Of a stretch of DNA of 64,000 nt, positions 53,917 to 62,854 are shown piece after piece. The translations under genes were made by a program, and so were the position numbers. The stretch is from Sphingopyxis sp. BE259 (GTDB lineage Bacteria; Pseudomonadota; Alphaproteobacteria; Sphingomonadales; Sphingomonadaceae), in assembly GCF_031457495.1 (NCBI RefSeq), contig NZ_JAVDWM010000001.1, positions 2,902,001 to 2,966,000 on the forward strand, given 5' to 3'. Position 1 is the stretch's first letter; each line of letters starts with the position of its first letter. The notes beneath the pieces were generated by a model. It saw only the letters and a program-made list of their open reading frames with translations, made no database searches and was not told the origin of the DNA.

Positions 53917-55944
53917 ATGGCCACCAAGAACACCGCCGCCGACACCGATACCGACACCGACGGCCCGCTGATCGACCTCAACGAGGCTGACGTCAAAAAG
54001 CTGATCGCGCGCGGCAAGAAGCGCGGGTATTTGACCTATGACGAGCTGAATGCGGCGCTGCCGCAGGACGAAATGTCGTCCGAGCAGATCGAGGACATCA
54101 TGTCGGCGATCTCCGACATGGGCATCAACATCGTCGAAAGCGACGAGGATGTGCAGGAAGAGGCCGACGCCGAACCCGACGACGAAGTCGATGTCAGCGC
54201 CGGCACCGGTTCAGTGTCGAACCCGGCGATCGAAAAGAAAAAGGAAACGGTCGATCGCACCGACGATCCCGTTCGCATGTACCTGCGCGAAATGGGCGCG
54301 GTCGAGCTGCTCAGCCGCGAAGGCGAAATCGCGATCGCGAAACGCATCGAGGCGGGGCGCGACACGATGATTCTGGGGCTGTGCGAAAGCCCGCTGACTT
54401 TCAACGCGATCATCGACTGGTCGACCGCGCTCAACAATGGCGACATGCAGCTGCGCGAGATCGTCGATCTGGAAGCGATGCTGTCGAAAGACCCGGCGCC
54501 CGAAAATCTGGAAGAAGAAGGCGCCGAGGATGACGGCGAGATCAGCGAAAAGACCGCCGGCGTCTCGTTCAAGGACGAGGACGAGGTCGAGGAAGAGCCC
54601 GCCGCCGACGCCGACGACGAGGACGGCGAAGGATCGTCGGGCAAGCGCGAGACCTTCGAAGAGGATGAGGAAGACAACACGCTCAGCCTCGCCGCGATGG
54701 AAGAGCTGCTCAAGCCCGACGCGCTCGAGAAATTCGCCAACATCACCAAGAGTTTCAAGGCGTTCTCGAAGCTGCAGGACGCCCGCCTCGAATCGCTTTC
54801 GGGCGGCGAGGAATTTCCGGCGGCATCGGAAAAGAAATATCACAAGCTGCGCGAAGACTTGACCGCGCAGGTCGAGGGTGTGCAGTTTCACAACACCAAG
54901 ATCGAATATCTGGTCGACCAGCTCTACAGCTACAACCGCCGCCTGACCGCACTCGGCGGCCAGATGCTGCGCCTGGCCGAGCGGCACAAGGTGCCGCGCA
55001 AGGCGTTTCTCGACAATTATGTCGGGCGCGAGCTGGAAGAAAACTGGATCGACGGCGTCGGCAAGATCGACAAGAAATGGGCGGCCTTTGCCGAGAATGA
55101 AGCCGGTGCAGTCGACCGCATCCGCATCGAGATTTCGGAAATCGCCCAAGCCGCGGGCATGAGCCTGACCGAATTCCGCCGCGTCGTGAACATGGTGCAA
55201 AAGGGCGAGCGCGAAGCGCGTATCGCCAAGAAGGAAATGGTCGAGGCCAACCTGCGGCTCGTGATCTCGATCGCCAAGAAATACACGAACCGCGGCCTGC
55301 AATTCCTCGACCTGATTCAGGAAGGCAATATCGGCCTGATGAAGGCGGTCGATAAGTTCGAGTATCGCCGCGGCTACAAGTTCAGCACCTATGCGACCTG
55401 GTGGATCCGCCAGGCGATCACCCGCTCGATCGCCGATCAGGCACGCACGATCCGCATCCCGGTGCATATGATCGAGACGATCAACAAGCTCGTCCGGTGC
55501 AGCCGCCAGTTCCTCCACGAAAGCGGCCGCGAGCCGACCCCGGAGGAAATGGCCGAGCGACTGTCGATGCCGCTCGAAAAGGTCCGCAAGGTGATGAAGA
55601 TCGCCAAGGAGCCGATCAGCCTCGAAACGCCGATCGGCGACGAGGAAGATTCGCATCTGGGCGATTTCATCGAGGACAAGAATGCGGTCATCCCGGTCGA
55701 CGCCGCGGTGCAGTCGAACCTCAAGGAAACGGTTACGCGCGTGTTGGCATCGCTCACGCCGCGCGAGGAGCGCGTGCTCCGCATGCGCTTCGGGATCGGG
55801 ATGAACACCGACCACACGCTCGAGGAAGTCGGCCAGCAGTTCAGCGTGACCCGCGAACGTATCCGCCAGATCGAAGCGAAGGCGCTCCGCAAGCTGAAGC
55901 ACCCGTCGCGGTCGCGCAAGATGCGGTCGTTCCTCGACCAGTAA
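53917..55944 (+). CDS. rpoD: RNA polymerase primary sigma factor RpoD
   Basis: The 675-residue housekeeping sigma factor. Region 1.1 ([20 protein letters not shown]) is followed by region 1.2, an acidic non-conserved insert (about 195-265, very rich in Asp/Glu), region 2 ([40 protein letters not shown]), region 3, and region 4 with [20 protein letters not shown] for -35 recognition. ATG 53917 with AGGAAC is preferred to a TTG five codons upstream. A strong terminator follows at 55968. Confidence 0.97.
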   Translation: MATKNTAADTDTDTDGPLIDLNEADVKKLIARGKKRGYLTYDELNAALPQDEMSSEQIEDIMSAISDMGINIVESDEDVQEEADAEPDDEVDVSAGTGSVSNPAIEKKKETVDRTDDPVRMYLREMGAVELLSREGEIAIAKRIEAGRDTMILGLCESPLTFNAIIDWSTALNNGDMQLREIVDLEAMLSKDPAPENLEEEGAEDDGEISEKTAGVSFKDEDEVEEEPAADADDEDGEGSSGKRETFEEDEEDNTLSLAAMEELLKPDALEKFANITKSFKAFSKLQDARLESLSGGEEFPAASEKKYHKLREDLTAQVEGVQFHNTKIEYLVDQLYSYNRRLTALGGQMLRLAERHKVPRKAFLDNYVGRELEENWIDGVGKIDKKWAAFAENEAGAVDRIRIEISEIAQAAGMSLTEFRRVVNMVQKGEREARIAKKEMVEANLRLVISIAKKYTNRGLQFLDLIQEGNIGLMKAVDKFEYRRGYKFSTYATWWIRQAITRSIADQARTIRIPVHMIETINKLVRCSRQFLHESGREPTPEEMAERLSMPLEKVRKVMKIAKEPISLETPIGDEEDSHLGDFIEDKNAVIPVDAAVQSNLKETVTRVLASLTPREERVLRMRFGIGMNTDHTLEEVGQQFSVTRERIRQIEAKALRKLKHPSRSRKMRSFLDQ

Positions 55945-55967
55945 CGTTGGTCGAAAGCGAGGATTTC

Positions 55968-56000
55968 AAGGGCGGCCCGGCAACGGGCCGCCCTTTTCTT
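55968..56000 (+). terminator. rho-independent terminator of rpoD
   Basis: The perfect 12-bp stem AAGGGCGGCCCG with loop GCAA is followed by TTTTCTT, 24 bases after the rpoD stop. Confidence 0.92.
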
Positions 56001-56038
56001 GTGGTGCCTTTGGGGTAGAAAGTGGACTATCCGCCACC

Positions 56039-56121
56039 CTCGTCATTCCCGCGAAAACGGGAACCCAGAGCGGGCATCGGCTGATCCCACCCTGGGTTCC
56101 CGCTTTCGCGGGAATGACGAA
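56039..56121. repeat. family A palindromic repeat
   Basis: The left arm is CGTCATTCCCGCGAAAACGG plus GAACCCAG and the right arm is CTGGGTTCCCGCTTTCGCGG plus GAATGACGA, 39 bases after the rpoD terminator. Confidence 0.87.
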
Positions 56122-56357
56122 GTAAAAAAACGGATCGTCGGTTATCGGTCCTTTCCCGCCATTCGTGATCCCGGCCCGCCGCCCTTGCACGGATCACGTG
56201 CAGAATGCTCTCTGGCGAAGTCTTGTATCAATGCTGCACCGCACAAATATTTCGCCCGTTCCTCTTTAATTCTTCATATTTGAACGCCAAGTAGCTCGCG
56301 TCATCGGATACGACGCGCTTCATCAGCGGTTCAGGCACGGCCCACCAAATGGCATTT

Positions 56358-56376
56358 ATTCCCATTCGATGGGAAT
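56358..56376 (+). promoter_or_regulatory. palindromic operator candidate upstream of the PspC gene
   Basis: ATTCCCAT-TCG-ATGGGAAT has perfect 8-bp arms, 147 bases before the PspC start. It has the size and symmetry of a repressor site; the regulator is unknown. Confidence 0.4.
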
Positions 56377-56522
56377 GTATTCGCAATCCAAAGCTGGCGG
56401 TAGATCATGGCGGACCCCCAAAAGCTCGGAAATTCGGGCGGCTGCGGAAATTGGCACGGCCTTTGCGAAGCACCCTGCATCGGCGCGAGGCAGAGCTCGC
56501 AGCCCAAGAGAAAGACAAGACG

Positions 56523-56819
56523 ATGGAAAACGAAACCACCAACCTCTTCCGCCGCCGCGACACCTTTTTCGGGATTTGCGAGGCCGTTGGCCAGGATTTT
56601 GGCTTTAATCCGCTGTGGCTGCGCTTGGCCTTCGTCGCGCCGCTGTTCTTCTTTCCGGTTCAGACCTTCATCGGCTATTTCGCCCTCGGCGGTATCGTGC
56701 TGGCCTCGCGCCTGCTGTTCCCCGTCCGCACCGGTGCCGCCGCCGCGCCTACGTTGATCGCGGTCGAGGGCGCTGCACCGACCACCGAAAAAGCCGACGA
56801 GTTCGCACTCGCGGCCTGA
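56523..56819 (+). CDS. PspC-domain membrane protein
   Basis: A 98-residue PspC-type protein. The domain (about 8-70) begins NLFRRRDTFFGICEAVGQDF and continues NPLWLRLAFVAPLFFFPVQT, with one hydrophobic helix pair and LGGIVLASRLLFPV. PspC in Enterobacteria helps sense envelope stress with PspB, but no pspA or pspB is nearby. The C-terminus is Ala/Glu-rich. The start at 56523 is set by the family beginning; the ribosome site AGAGAAAG is moderate. Confidence 0.85.
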   Translation: MENETTNLFRRRDTFFGICEAVGQDFGFNPLWLRLAFVAPLFFFPVQTFIGYFALGGIVLASRLLFPVRTGAAAAPTLIAVEGAAPTTEKADEFALAA

Positions 56820-56897
56820 GCGGATCCGGCCGGGCGCTTCCCTCTCCCTTTGCGCCCAGCCCAGCCGCGCAGATGGCGTCCTGCGGACGTCATCGAC

Positions 56898-56933
56898 GGG
56901 ACCGGCAAGCCTTCCCCGGGGCTTGCCGGTCCC
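56898..56933 (+). terminator. hairpin terminator after the PspC gene
   Basis: The perfect 14-bp stem GGGACCGGCAAGCC and complement with an 8-base loop is followed by TTTGCTTTG, 79 bases after the PspC stop. Confidence 0.85.
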
Positions 56934-57077
56934 TTTGCTTTGTCCCTCGGTGAAACAGCAAAAGTGAAAATCAAGCGGCGCCCATAAACGCGACGTTTAC
57001 GACGTTGCCCTATGGCTGATCGTTGATATTCCATCGGCTTGGGCTCCGCGGCCCGCGCCACAGGCGAGGAACATGCG

Positions 57078-57749
57078 TTGAGCCAGTCGACCCAGCCCCT
57101 GCTGCAGCCGCGCGGCGTCGCCGAAATGCTCGATTCGCTGGTCGCCAGCGACGGCACGGGCGCGCACCCGCACGTCCGTGCCGGGGCGCTGTCGAGCGGC
57201 CCGGACGCAATGCGCAATCTGGCCGATGCCGTCCATTTCCTGTGCCTTCTCCACGGCCGTCACCCCGGCGTCATCGACAATGCGGCGCGCAAGGCGGTCG
57301 ATCCCGCGTCGCGCCGATGGATGGACGAAGCCGCCGCCGCCTTTGTCCAGGAACGCGCCTTCCTGACCAAGATCGCCTCCGCCGTCGGCCCGGTGCCGAG
57401 CACGCAGGGGCAGGCGCAATGCGAAGCCGCGGTCGCCGCACAGCGCAAGGCGATCGACATGCTGGCCGAATCGGACCGCCACGGCTGCGCCGTCGGCGCC
57501 GCGATCGCGCTGACGCTCGACTGGCGGACGATCCGCGTCCTGCTCGACATCAGCGCCCACCGGCTCGACATGACCCCGCCGACCTGCAACCTGCCTGATT
57601 TGCGCGATACCGCGCGGCTGGCCGGGACGGTGGCGGGCAGCCCTGCGGTCGAACGCGCGATGGTGTTCGGCGCCCAGCAGCTGATCGCCCAGCACAGCGG
57701 ACTGTGGGATCTGATGGCGGCGCGCGCGGCGAGCCGGGCGACTTCCTAA
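57078..57749 (+). CDS. hypothetical helical protein (sphingomonad-type)
   Basis: A 223-residue protein I cannot assign with confidence; it resembles hypothetical proteins seen in sphingomonads (possibly the DUF6975 group). It is rich in Ala and mostly helical, with FLCLLHGRHPGVIDNAARKA, RAFLTKIASAVGPVPSTQGQ and RMVFGAQQ-like C-terminal sequence (ERAMVFGAQQLIAQHSGLWD). There is no signal peptide or transmembrane helix. The start is a TTG at 57078 with GAGGA seven bases upstream; no ATG fits. A small palindrome TAAACG-CGA-CGTTTA lies at 56985-56999. Confidence 0.65.
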   Translation: MSQSTQPLLQPRGVAEMLDSLVASDGTGAHPHVRAGALSSGPDAMRNLADAVHFLCLLHGRHPGVIDNAARKAVDPASRRWMDEAAAAFVQERAFLTKIASAVGPVPSTQGQAQCEAAVAAQRKAIDMLAESDRHGCAVGAAIALTLDWRTIRVLLDISAHRLDMTPPTCNLPDLRDTARLAGTVAGSPAVERAMVFGAQQLIAQHSGLWDLMAARAASRATS

Positions 57750-57878
57750 ATCCCCCTCCGCTTGCGGGAGGGGCGGCGAGACTTGCGGACTTGGCTGCCA
57801 GTCGCATCGGGGTGGGCCGACCTACGTCAGCTGCTCGCTTTGCTCGCCCCCCAAACCCTCCCGCAAGCGGGAGGGGAG
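57749..57878. repeat. third type of intergenic inverted repeat
   Basis: AATCCCCCTCCGCTTGCGGG plus AGGGG and CCAAACCCTCCCGCAAGCGG plus GAGGGG flank a 75-base middle. Each arm is itself nearly palindromic. It is different from families A and B. Confidence 0.7.
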
Positions 57879-57959
57879 AAGAAGCGTTGGCTTGCACCCT
57901 CCCCCTCCCCTCGCTATGCCCGCCGTGATTGACGTTCACGTTAAGGGAAAGACGAGCCC

Positions 57960-58805
57960 ATGCGTTTTGATGGAACCAGCGCCTATATCGCCACCGACGA
58001 CCTGAAAGTGGCGGTCAACGCCGCGACGCTGCTGCGCCGCCCCTTGCTGGTGAAGGGCGAACCCGGCACCGGCAAGACCGTGCTGGCCGAGGAAATCGCC
58101 AAGGCGTTCGACGCGCCGCTGATCACCTGGAACATCAAATCGACGACCAAGGCGCAGCAAGGCCTGTATGAATATGATGCGGTGGCGCGGCTGCGCGACG
58201 GCCAACTTGGCGAAGAACGCGTCCACGACATCCGTAACTACATCCGCAAGGGCAAATTGTGGGAGGCGTTCACCTCGCCCAAGCTGCCCGTCCTGCTGAT
58301 CGACGAGATCGACAAGGCCGACATCGAATTTCCGAACGACCTGCTCCAGGAACTCGATCGCATGGCGTTCCATGTGTACGAGACCGACGAGACGGTGACC
58401 GCCAAGGAACGCCCGATCGTCGTCATCACCTCGAACAACGAAAAAGAACTGCCCGACGCCTTCCTGCGCCGCTGTTTCTTCCACTATATCAAATTCCCCG
58501 ACCGCGACACGATGCACGCGATCGTCGACGTGCATTTCCCCGGTATTCAGAAGACGCTGGTCAGCCGCGCGATGGACATTTTCTACGAAGTCCGCGACGT
58601 GCCGGGCTTGAAGAAAAAGCCGTCGACCAGCGAGCTGATCGACTGGTTGAAACTGCTGCTCAACGAAGACATGCCGCTCGAAGTCCTGCAGAACCGCGAC
58701 GTCGGCAAGGCGATCCCGCCGCTCCACGGCGCGCTGCTCAAGAATGAGCAGGATGTGATGCTGTTCGAAAAGCTGGCATTCATGGCGCGGCGCCAGGGAA
58801 GCTGA
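57960..58805 (+). CDS. MoxR family AAA+ ATPase
   Basis: A 281-residue MoxR-type ATPase. Motifs: LLVKGEPGTGKTVLAEEIAK (Walker A), VLLIDEIDKADIEFPNDLLQ (Walker B), VVITSNNEKELPDAFLRRCF (sensor 1 and arginine finger). These ATPases normally act as chaperones with a VWA-domain partner encoded directly downstream. Here the CoxE-like VWA gene starts at 60637, on the same strand but 1.8 kb away, with a minus-strand transducer gene in between. ATG 57960 has GGGAAAG upstream. Confidence 0.93.
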   Translation: MRFDGTSAYIATDDLKVAVNAATLLRRPLLVKGEPGTGKTVLAEEIAKAFDAPLITWNIKSTTKAQQGLYEYDAVARLRDGQLGEERVHDIRNYIRKGKLWEAFTSPKLPVLLIDEIDKADIEFPNDLLQELDRMAFHVYETDETVTAKERPIVVITSNNEKELPDAFLRRCFFHYIKFPDRDTMHAIVDVHFPGIQKTLVSRAMDIFYEVRDVPGLKKKPSTSELIDWLKLLLNEDMPLEVLQNRDVGKAIPPLHGALLKNEQDVMLFEKLAFMARRQGS

Positions 58806-58826
58806 ACCCCGGCTTCAATCCCACCT

Positions 58827-58900
58827 CCGTTTGTGTCGAGCGAAGTCGAGACCCGCGAACGCAGCGCCAGACGTATCTCGACTTCGCTCGATGCGAACGG
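58827..58900. repeat. family B palindromic repeat
   Basis: CCGTTTGTGTCGAGCGAAGT plus CGAGA pairs with ATCTCGACTTCGCTCGATGC plus GAACGG. It lies between moxR and the 3' end of the transducer gene. Confidence 0.88.
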
Positions 58901-58927
58901 ACGTGGGCGGATAAGTCGGAAGGCCCG

Positions 58928-60325
58928 TTAAAGCTGGTACGCGACCTCGACATCGCCCCAGCGGCGGCCATTGATCACCACCGGCGTATAGACGTTACGC
59001 ACCGTGACATAATTGGTGCCGTCGCCTTCCTGCCGATAGACCGCCATGAAAAACGCCGCATTGCTGCGCTTTGCCGCCTTGTCGGTGTCGTCGAACAGCA
59101 TGCGGCCGTTGCGGCAATAGGCGGTGTCGTGTGCGACGTCCCCGGTCGGGGCGCGCGAACATTCGGTGATGTGGGTGGGCAGGAACCCGTTCATGTCGCC
59201 CGCCGACGACATCTTCACCTCGGGATGGCTGGCGACGACATGGTCGAACAAGGGACGCCAATTGGCATCGGCCCAATCGCACAAGCTGGTGCGGAACCGT
59301 TCGGGGTTCGACCCCGGCACCCGGACATAATTGGTGTCGAACAATTGCTCCATCGTCAGGTCGCCGTTCGCGATCGCGCGTTCGGCCAGCGCGACGAATT
59401 TGTCGCGCACCTTGGCGGCGAGATCGACGACCGCCGAATCCTGCGGGCTGACCCCGGCCGAGATGACGGCGTTGAACATCCGGTTCGACACATGCTCCAT
59501 CGACAGGATCGAGGTGCGGGTGCCCTCCAGCGTCGCACGATTGTCGCGGACCGATCCGACGACCCGGTCGACCGCCTCGCGGACTTTGGCGCCATTGGCA
59601 TGAACCATCGCGCTTGACTGCGCGATGCGGTCACTCTGGTCGTCCAGCAATGCCACCAGATGCGTCGCATCGTGCAGCGCGTCGGTGATCGTTTCGAACT
59701 GCGCTTCGGCGCGGCTCGATTGTTCGACCCCGGCCTGAATTTCAGCGACCAGCCCGCCCGCCTCGGCGGCCAAGCTGCCTATGCTGCGGCGGATTTCGTC
59801 TGTGGCGCCGCGGGTGTTCTGCGCCAGCTTCTTCACCTCGGCAGCAACAACGGCAAAGGTGCGACCCGCATCGCCGGCACGCTCGGCCTCGATCGCGGCG
59901 TTCAGCGCAAGCATGTTGGTGGTCTTGGCGATCGTCTCGATCGACTGGCTGACCTGTTGCACCTGTTCCATCACCGCGGCGAAATTGGTCACGTGCGTGC
60001 CGAGCCGCGCGACGAGGTCGATGACCGAGCGAAATTCGGTGACCGCGGCGTTGACGCGCTCGGCCCCGGTGTCGAGCTGTTCGCAGGCGCGCGCCGACAG
60101 CAATTTCGCCTCGTCGGTCGAATCGGCGATCTGGCGCTGGTCGGCCTCGAGGCTGACAACAAAGTCCTCCAGTCGGCCGAGTTCGTCGATCTGGCGGTCC
60201 ATCTGATCGGTCGACCGCTTGATGCGCCCCGCCGCCTCGCTGCACCCCACCGCCAGTTCGCCGCAGTCGCTGGCGACCGACTGGTCGAGCACCGGTCCTG
60301 CCGGATTGATCGGATCATATTTCAT
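58928..60325 (-). CDS. soluble methyl-accepting chemotaxis-type transducer
   Basis: A 465-residue cytoplasmic transducer; no transmembrane helix is present. The signalling domain (about 50-290) includes the hairpin tip [20 protein letters not shown] then [20 protein letters not shown], the best conserved MCP segment that contacts CheA and CheW. The C-terminal 170 residues form a separate domain with [20 protein letters not shown] and [20 protein letters not shown], as in other soluble MCPs of this group. ATG 60325 follows AGGTGGG. It is opposite in strand to moxR and the VWA gene and sits between them, bracketed by family B repeats. Confidence 0.9.
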   Translation of the reverse strand: MKYDPINPAGPVLDQSVASDCGELAVGCSEAAGRIKRSTDQMDRQIDELGRLEDFVVSLEADQRQIADSTDEAKLLSARACEQLDTGAERVNAAVTEFRSVIDLVARLGTHVTNFAAVMEQVQQVSQSIETIAKTTNMLALNAAIEAERAGDAGRTFAVVAAEVKKLAQNTRGATDEIRRSIGSLAAEAGGLVAEIQAGVEQSSRAEAQFETITDALHDATHLVALLDDQSDRIAQSSAMVHANGAKVREAVDRVVGSVRDNRATLEGTRTSILSMEHVSNRMFNAVISAGVSPQDSAVVDLAAKVRDKFVALAERAIANGDLTMEQLFDTNYVRVPGSNPERFRTSLCDWADANWRPLFDHVVASHPEVKMSSAGDMNGFLPTHITECSRAPTGDVAHDTAYCRNGRMLFDDTDKAAKRSNAAFFMAVYRQEGDGTNYVTVRNVYTPVVINGRRWGDVEVAYQL

Positions 60326-60387
60326 GCGCGCGCCCACCTAGAGATAATCGACGGGTCATGCCGGATAATGGTTAACGGTGGGTCAAT

Positions 60388-60402
60388 GGGGGGGGGGGGG
60401 GG
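60388..60402 (+). repeat. G15 homopolymer tract
   Basis: Fifteen consecutive G residues, 63 bases upstream of the transducer start. Such tracts can slip and change promoter spacing, or can reflect assembly error. Confidence 0.9.
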
Positions 60403-60432
60403 TGGCGTCGAGTTTTATACCGTCCTCTATTT

Positions 60433-60512
60433 CCGTTCGTGTCGAGCGAAGTCGAGACACCCCGACGTCATGCCCTGCTGATGGGTGTCTCGACTTCGCT
60501 CGACACGAACGG
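60433..60512. repeat. family B palindromic repeat
   Basis: CCGTTCGTGTCGAGCGAAGT plus CGAGACACC pairs with GGTGTCTCGACTTCGCTCGA plus CACGAACGG, an almost perfect long stem. It lies between the transducer and the VWA gene. Confidence 0.9.
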
Positions 60513-60636
60513 GTTTCAAAGGACGGCTTGCCCACTATCGGTCGCTATCGGATATGGTGTCCAAGCACCTAGCCACCCAACCTTCCGTTTACGTAAAGGG
60601 ATTGCACGGCCGGTCGCGACACGTTACCCCTCCCCC

Positions 60637-61815
60637 ATGTTTTTCGGCTTTCTCGACGAGCTTCGCGCCGCGGGTATTCCCGCCAGCCTGAAAGAGCATC
60701 TGATGCTGCTGGAGGCGCTCGACCGCGAGGTGATCGACCGCAGCCCCGAGCAATTCTATTACCTCAGTCGCGCGATCTATGTGAAAGACGAAGGCCTGCT
60801 CGACCGCTTTGACCAGGTGTTCAACAAGGTCTTCAAGGGCATTATTTCCGACTATGGCCAGAACCCGGTCGACGTCCCCGCCGACTGGCTGAAAGCGGTT
60901 GCCGAGAAATTTCTGACCCCCGAGGAAATGGCGGCGATCGAGTCGCTCGGCGACTGGGACAAGATCATGGAGACGCTGAAAGAGCGGCTCGAAGAACAGC
61001 AGAAGCGCCATGAGGGCGGCAGCAAATGGATCGGCACCGGCGGCACGTCGCCCTTCGGCAACTCGGGCTACAACCCCGAAGGCGTGCGGATCGGCGGCGA
61101 GAGCAAGCACAAGCGCGCGCTGAAGGTCTGGGAAAAGCGCGAATTTGCCAATCTCGACAACACCAAGGAACTCGGCACCCGCAACATCAAGATCGCGCTC
61201 CGCCGTTTGCGCAAATTCGCGCGCGAGGGCGCGGCGGACGAGCTCGACATCCCGGGCACGATCGACGGCACGGCGAGGCAGGGCTGGCTCGACATCAAGA
61301 TGCGCCCCGAACGGCGCAACGCGGTCAAGCTGCTGCTCTTCCTCGATGTCGGCGGGTCGATGGATCCGTTCATCAAGCTGTGCGAGGAATTGTTCAGCGC
61401 CGCGACGACCGAATTCAAGAATCTCGAATTTTTCTACTTTCACAACTGCCCTTACGAAGGGGTGTGGAAGGACAACAAGCGCCGCTGGTCCGAACGCCAT
61501 CAGATGTGGGACATCCTCCACAAATATGGTCATGATTACAAAGTGATTTTCGTCGGCGACGCCTCGATGAGCGCCTATGAAATCACCCACCCGGGCGGCA
61601 GCGTCGAACATTTCAACGAGGAATCGGGCGCGGTGTGGCTCGGCCGGATCACCAAAGTCTATCCCGCCGCGGTGTGGCTAAACCCGGTGCCGGAGGCGCA
61701 TTGGGGCTACACCCAGTCGGTGAAGCTGATCAAACAGCTGATGAACGACCGCATGTATCCGCTGAGCCTCGCCGGGCTGGACGATGCGATGCGCGAGTTG
61801 ACGCGCAAGCATTGA
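60637..61815 (+). CDS. CoxE-like VWA domain protein, MoxR partner
   Basis: A 392-residue cytoplasmic protein. The C-terminal half is a VWA domain with a modified MIDAS, LLLFLDVGGSMDPFIKLCEE (DXGXS), then FFYFHNCPYEGVWKDNKRRW and KVIFVGDASMSAYEITHPGG. The N-terminal part has the DUF/CoxE-type helical region FFGFLDELRAAGIPASLKEH. Such proteins work with MoxR ATPases in protein maturation. ATG 60637 is chosen for this conserved start; it lacks a ribosome site (a pyrimidine tract precedes it). Upstream in-frame codons are repeat sequence. Confidence 0.92.
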   Translation: MFFGFLDELRAAGIPASLKEHLMLLEALDREVIDRSPEQFYYLSRAIYVKDEGLLDRFDQVFNKVFKGIISDYGQNPVDVPADWLKAVAEKFLTPEEMAAIESLGDWDKIMETLKERLEEQQKRHEGGSKWIGTGGTSPFGNSGYNPEGVRIGGESKHKRALKVWEKREFANLDNTKELGTRNIKIALRRLRKFAREGAADELDIPGTIDGTARQGWLDIKMRPERRNAVKLLLFLDVGGSMDPFIKLCEELFSAATTEFKNLEFFYFHNCPYEGVWKDNKRRWSERHQMWDILHKYGHDYKVIFVGDASMSAYEITHPGGSVEHFNEESGAVWLGRITKVYPAAVWLNPVPEAHWGYTQSVKLIKQLMNDRMYPLSLAGLDDAMRELTRKH

Positions 61816-61826
61816 TTCCCGCCATC

Positions 61827-61904
61827 CGTCATCCCGGCGAAGGCCGGGATCTCGTCCTCGCATCCTGACGAACGGGCGAGATCCCGGCCTTCGCCGGGAT
61901 GACG
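61827..61904. repeat. intergenic inverted repeat (family A-like ends)
   Basis: CGTCATCCCGGCGAAGGCCG plus GGATCTCG pairs with CGAGATCCCGGCCTTCGCCG plus GGATGACG. It lies 12 bases after the VWA stop. Confidence 0.85.
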
Positions 61905-61941
61905 ATTTCTTTGGTAGCAATCTTGAACCGATCCCCTAATC

Positions 61942-62021
61942 CCGTTCGTGTCGAGCGAAGTCGAGACACCCCGACGCCGTGCGTGACCGATGGGCGTCTC
62001 GACTTCACTCGACACGAACGG
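61942..62021. repeat. family B palindromic repeat
   Basis: CCGTTCGTGTCGAGCGAAGT plus CGAGACACC pairs with GGCGTCTCGACTTCACTCGA plus CACGAACGG. It lies just upstream of the amj-like gene and only 38 bases from a family A-like element. Confidence 0.88.
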
Positions 62022-62047
62022 ATTTCATAAGTTCCGCTAGGCGCCTC

Positions 62048-62854
62048 ATGATTGACCTCCCCCTCGTCACCATCCTGCTGCTCACCGGCTTCATCAACCT
62101 GATCGGGGCGCTCGCTTATGCCGCACGGATCGCGGGGGTACGCACCCGGCGGATTGCGATGTCGTTCGCGCTGTTCAACATCCTCGTGCTGTTTTCGCGC
62201 ACCTCGAACAGCTTCCTCGGCCCGTTCCTGGCCAAACGGATCGAGACGCGGCTGCATGACGGCAGCGGCGCGTCGCTGTTCATCGACATGCAGCTGGTGC
62301 TGGCTGCGGCCAGCGTGGCGACCTTGCTCGGTATCCTGCTCGTGCCCACCGGGCAGCGGATGTTTGCCGCCGCGATCGGCTGGTATCAGACCAACCGATC
62401 GACGACGAAGCTGGCCGTGAAGGCAATGAGCCCGAGCGGACTGCGCACACTGCGCCGCTCGCTCACGCTTCCCGGCCTCGCGCATCTCAAGAGCTGGAAG
62501 ATGCCCAAGGGGATCAGCTGGGGCGTCCTGATCGCCAATTGCCTCGCGCAATCCTTGCTCGCCGTCGGCGTCGTCGCGTCGCTTTACGCCGGTTATCTCG
62601 CGCCTGAGTTTCGCGTCACCGCGTCACAACTGTCGGCGCTGATCAACGGTTTTGCGACGATCCTGCTGTTTGCCTTCATCGACCCGCAATTGTCGGTGAT
62701 GACCGACGATGCAGTCGAGGGCAAAGTCGAAGAGGCGGAGTTCCGCCGCGCGATCACGCTGATTTCGCTCAGCCGGCTGGCGGGCACAGTGCTGGCGCAG
62801 GCCTTGCTGCTGCCCGCCGCAACGCTGATCGCGTGGGTCGCCGTCTATGTCTGA
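62048..62854 (+). CDS. amj: lipid II flippase, Amj family
   Basis: A 268-residue inner membrane protein of the Amj (YdaH, DUF2837) family, an alternative to MurJ that flips the peptidoglycan precursor lipid II. Its predicted helices include IDLPLVTILLLTGFINLIGA and the conserved LAYAARIAGVRTRRIAMSFA, followed by FNILVLFSRTSNSFLGPFLA. The C-terminal EAEFRRAITLISLSRLAGTV also fits. ATG 62048 is the natural start. The stop overlaps the next gene by 8 bases. Most bacteria with Amj also have MurJ, so it may be a backup or resistance factor. Confidence 0.85.
   Translation: MIDLPLVTILLLTGFINLIGALAYAARIAGVRTRRIAMSFALFNILVLFSRTSNSFLGPFLAKRIETRLHDGSGASLFIDMQLVLAAASVATLLGILLVPTGQRMFAAAIGWYQTNRSTTKLAVKAMSPSGLRTLRRSLTLPGLAHLKSWKMPKGISWGVLIANCLAQSLLAVGVVASLYAGYLAPEFRVTASQLSALINGFATILLFAFIDPQLSVMTDDAVEGKVEEAEFRRAITLISLSRLAGTVLAQALLLPAATLIAWVAVYV

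Larger units (their letters stand above)
56001..56522 (+). other. intergenic region between rpoD and the PspC gene
   Basis: It holds a family A repeat (56039-56121) and, further right, a perfect inverted repeat (56358-56376). Frames in it lack family features. The stretch at 56220-56300 is AT-richer and probably contains the promoter of the PspC gene. Confidence 0.5.
60326..60636. other. 311-base gap with a G15 tract and a family B repeat
   Basis: The gap holds a homopolymer of 15 G (60388-60402) and a family B repeat (60433-60512). No gene is seen. It carries the promoter of the transducer (leftward) and that of the VWA gene (rightward). Confidence 0.6.

Noticed and set aside
60439..60636. 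66-codon N-terminal extension of the VWA protein
   Set aside because: It is the translation of a family B repeat and intergenic DNA; the conserved domain begins at 60637.
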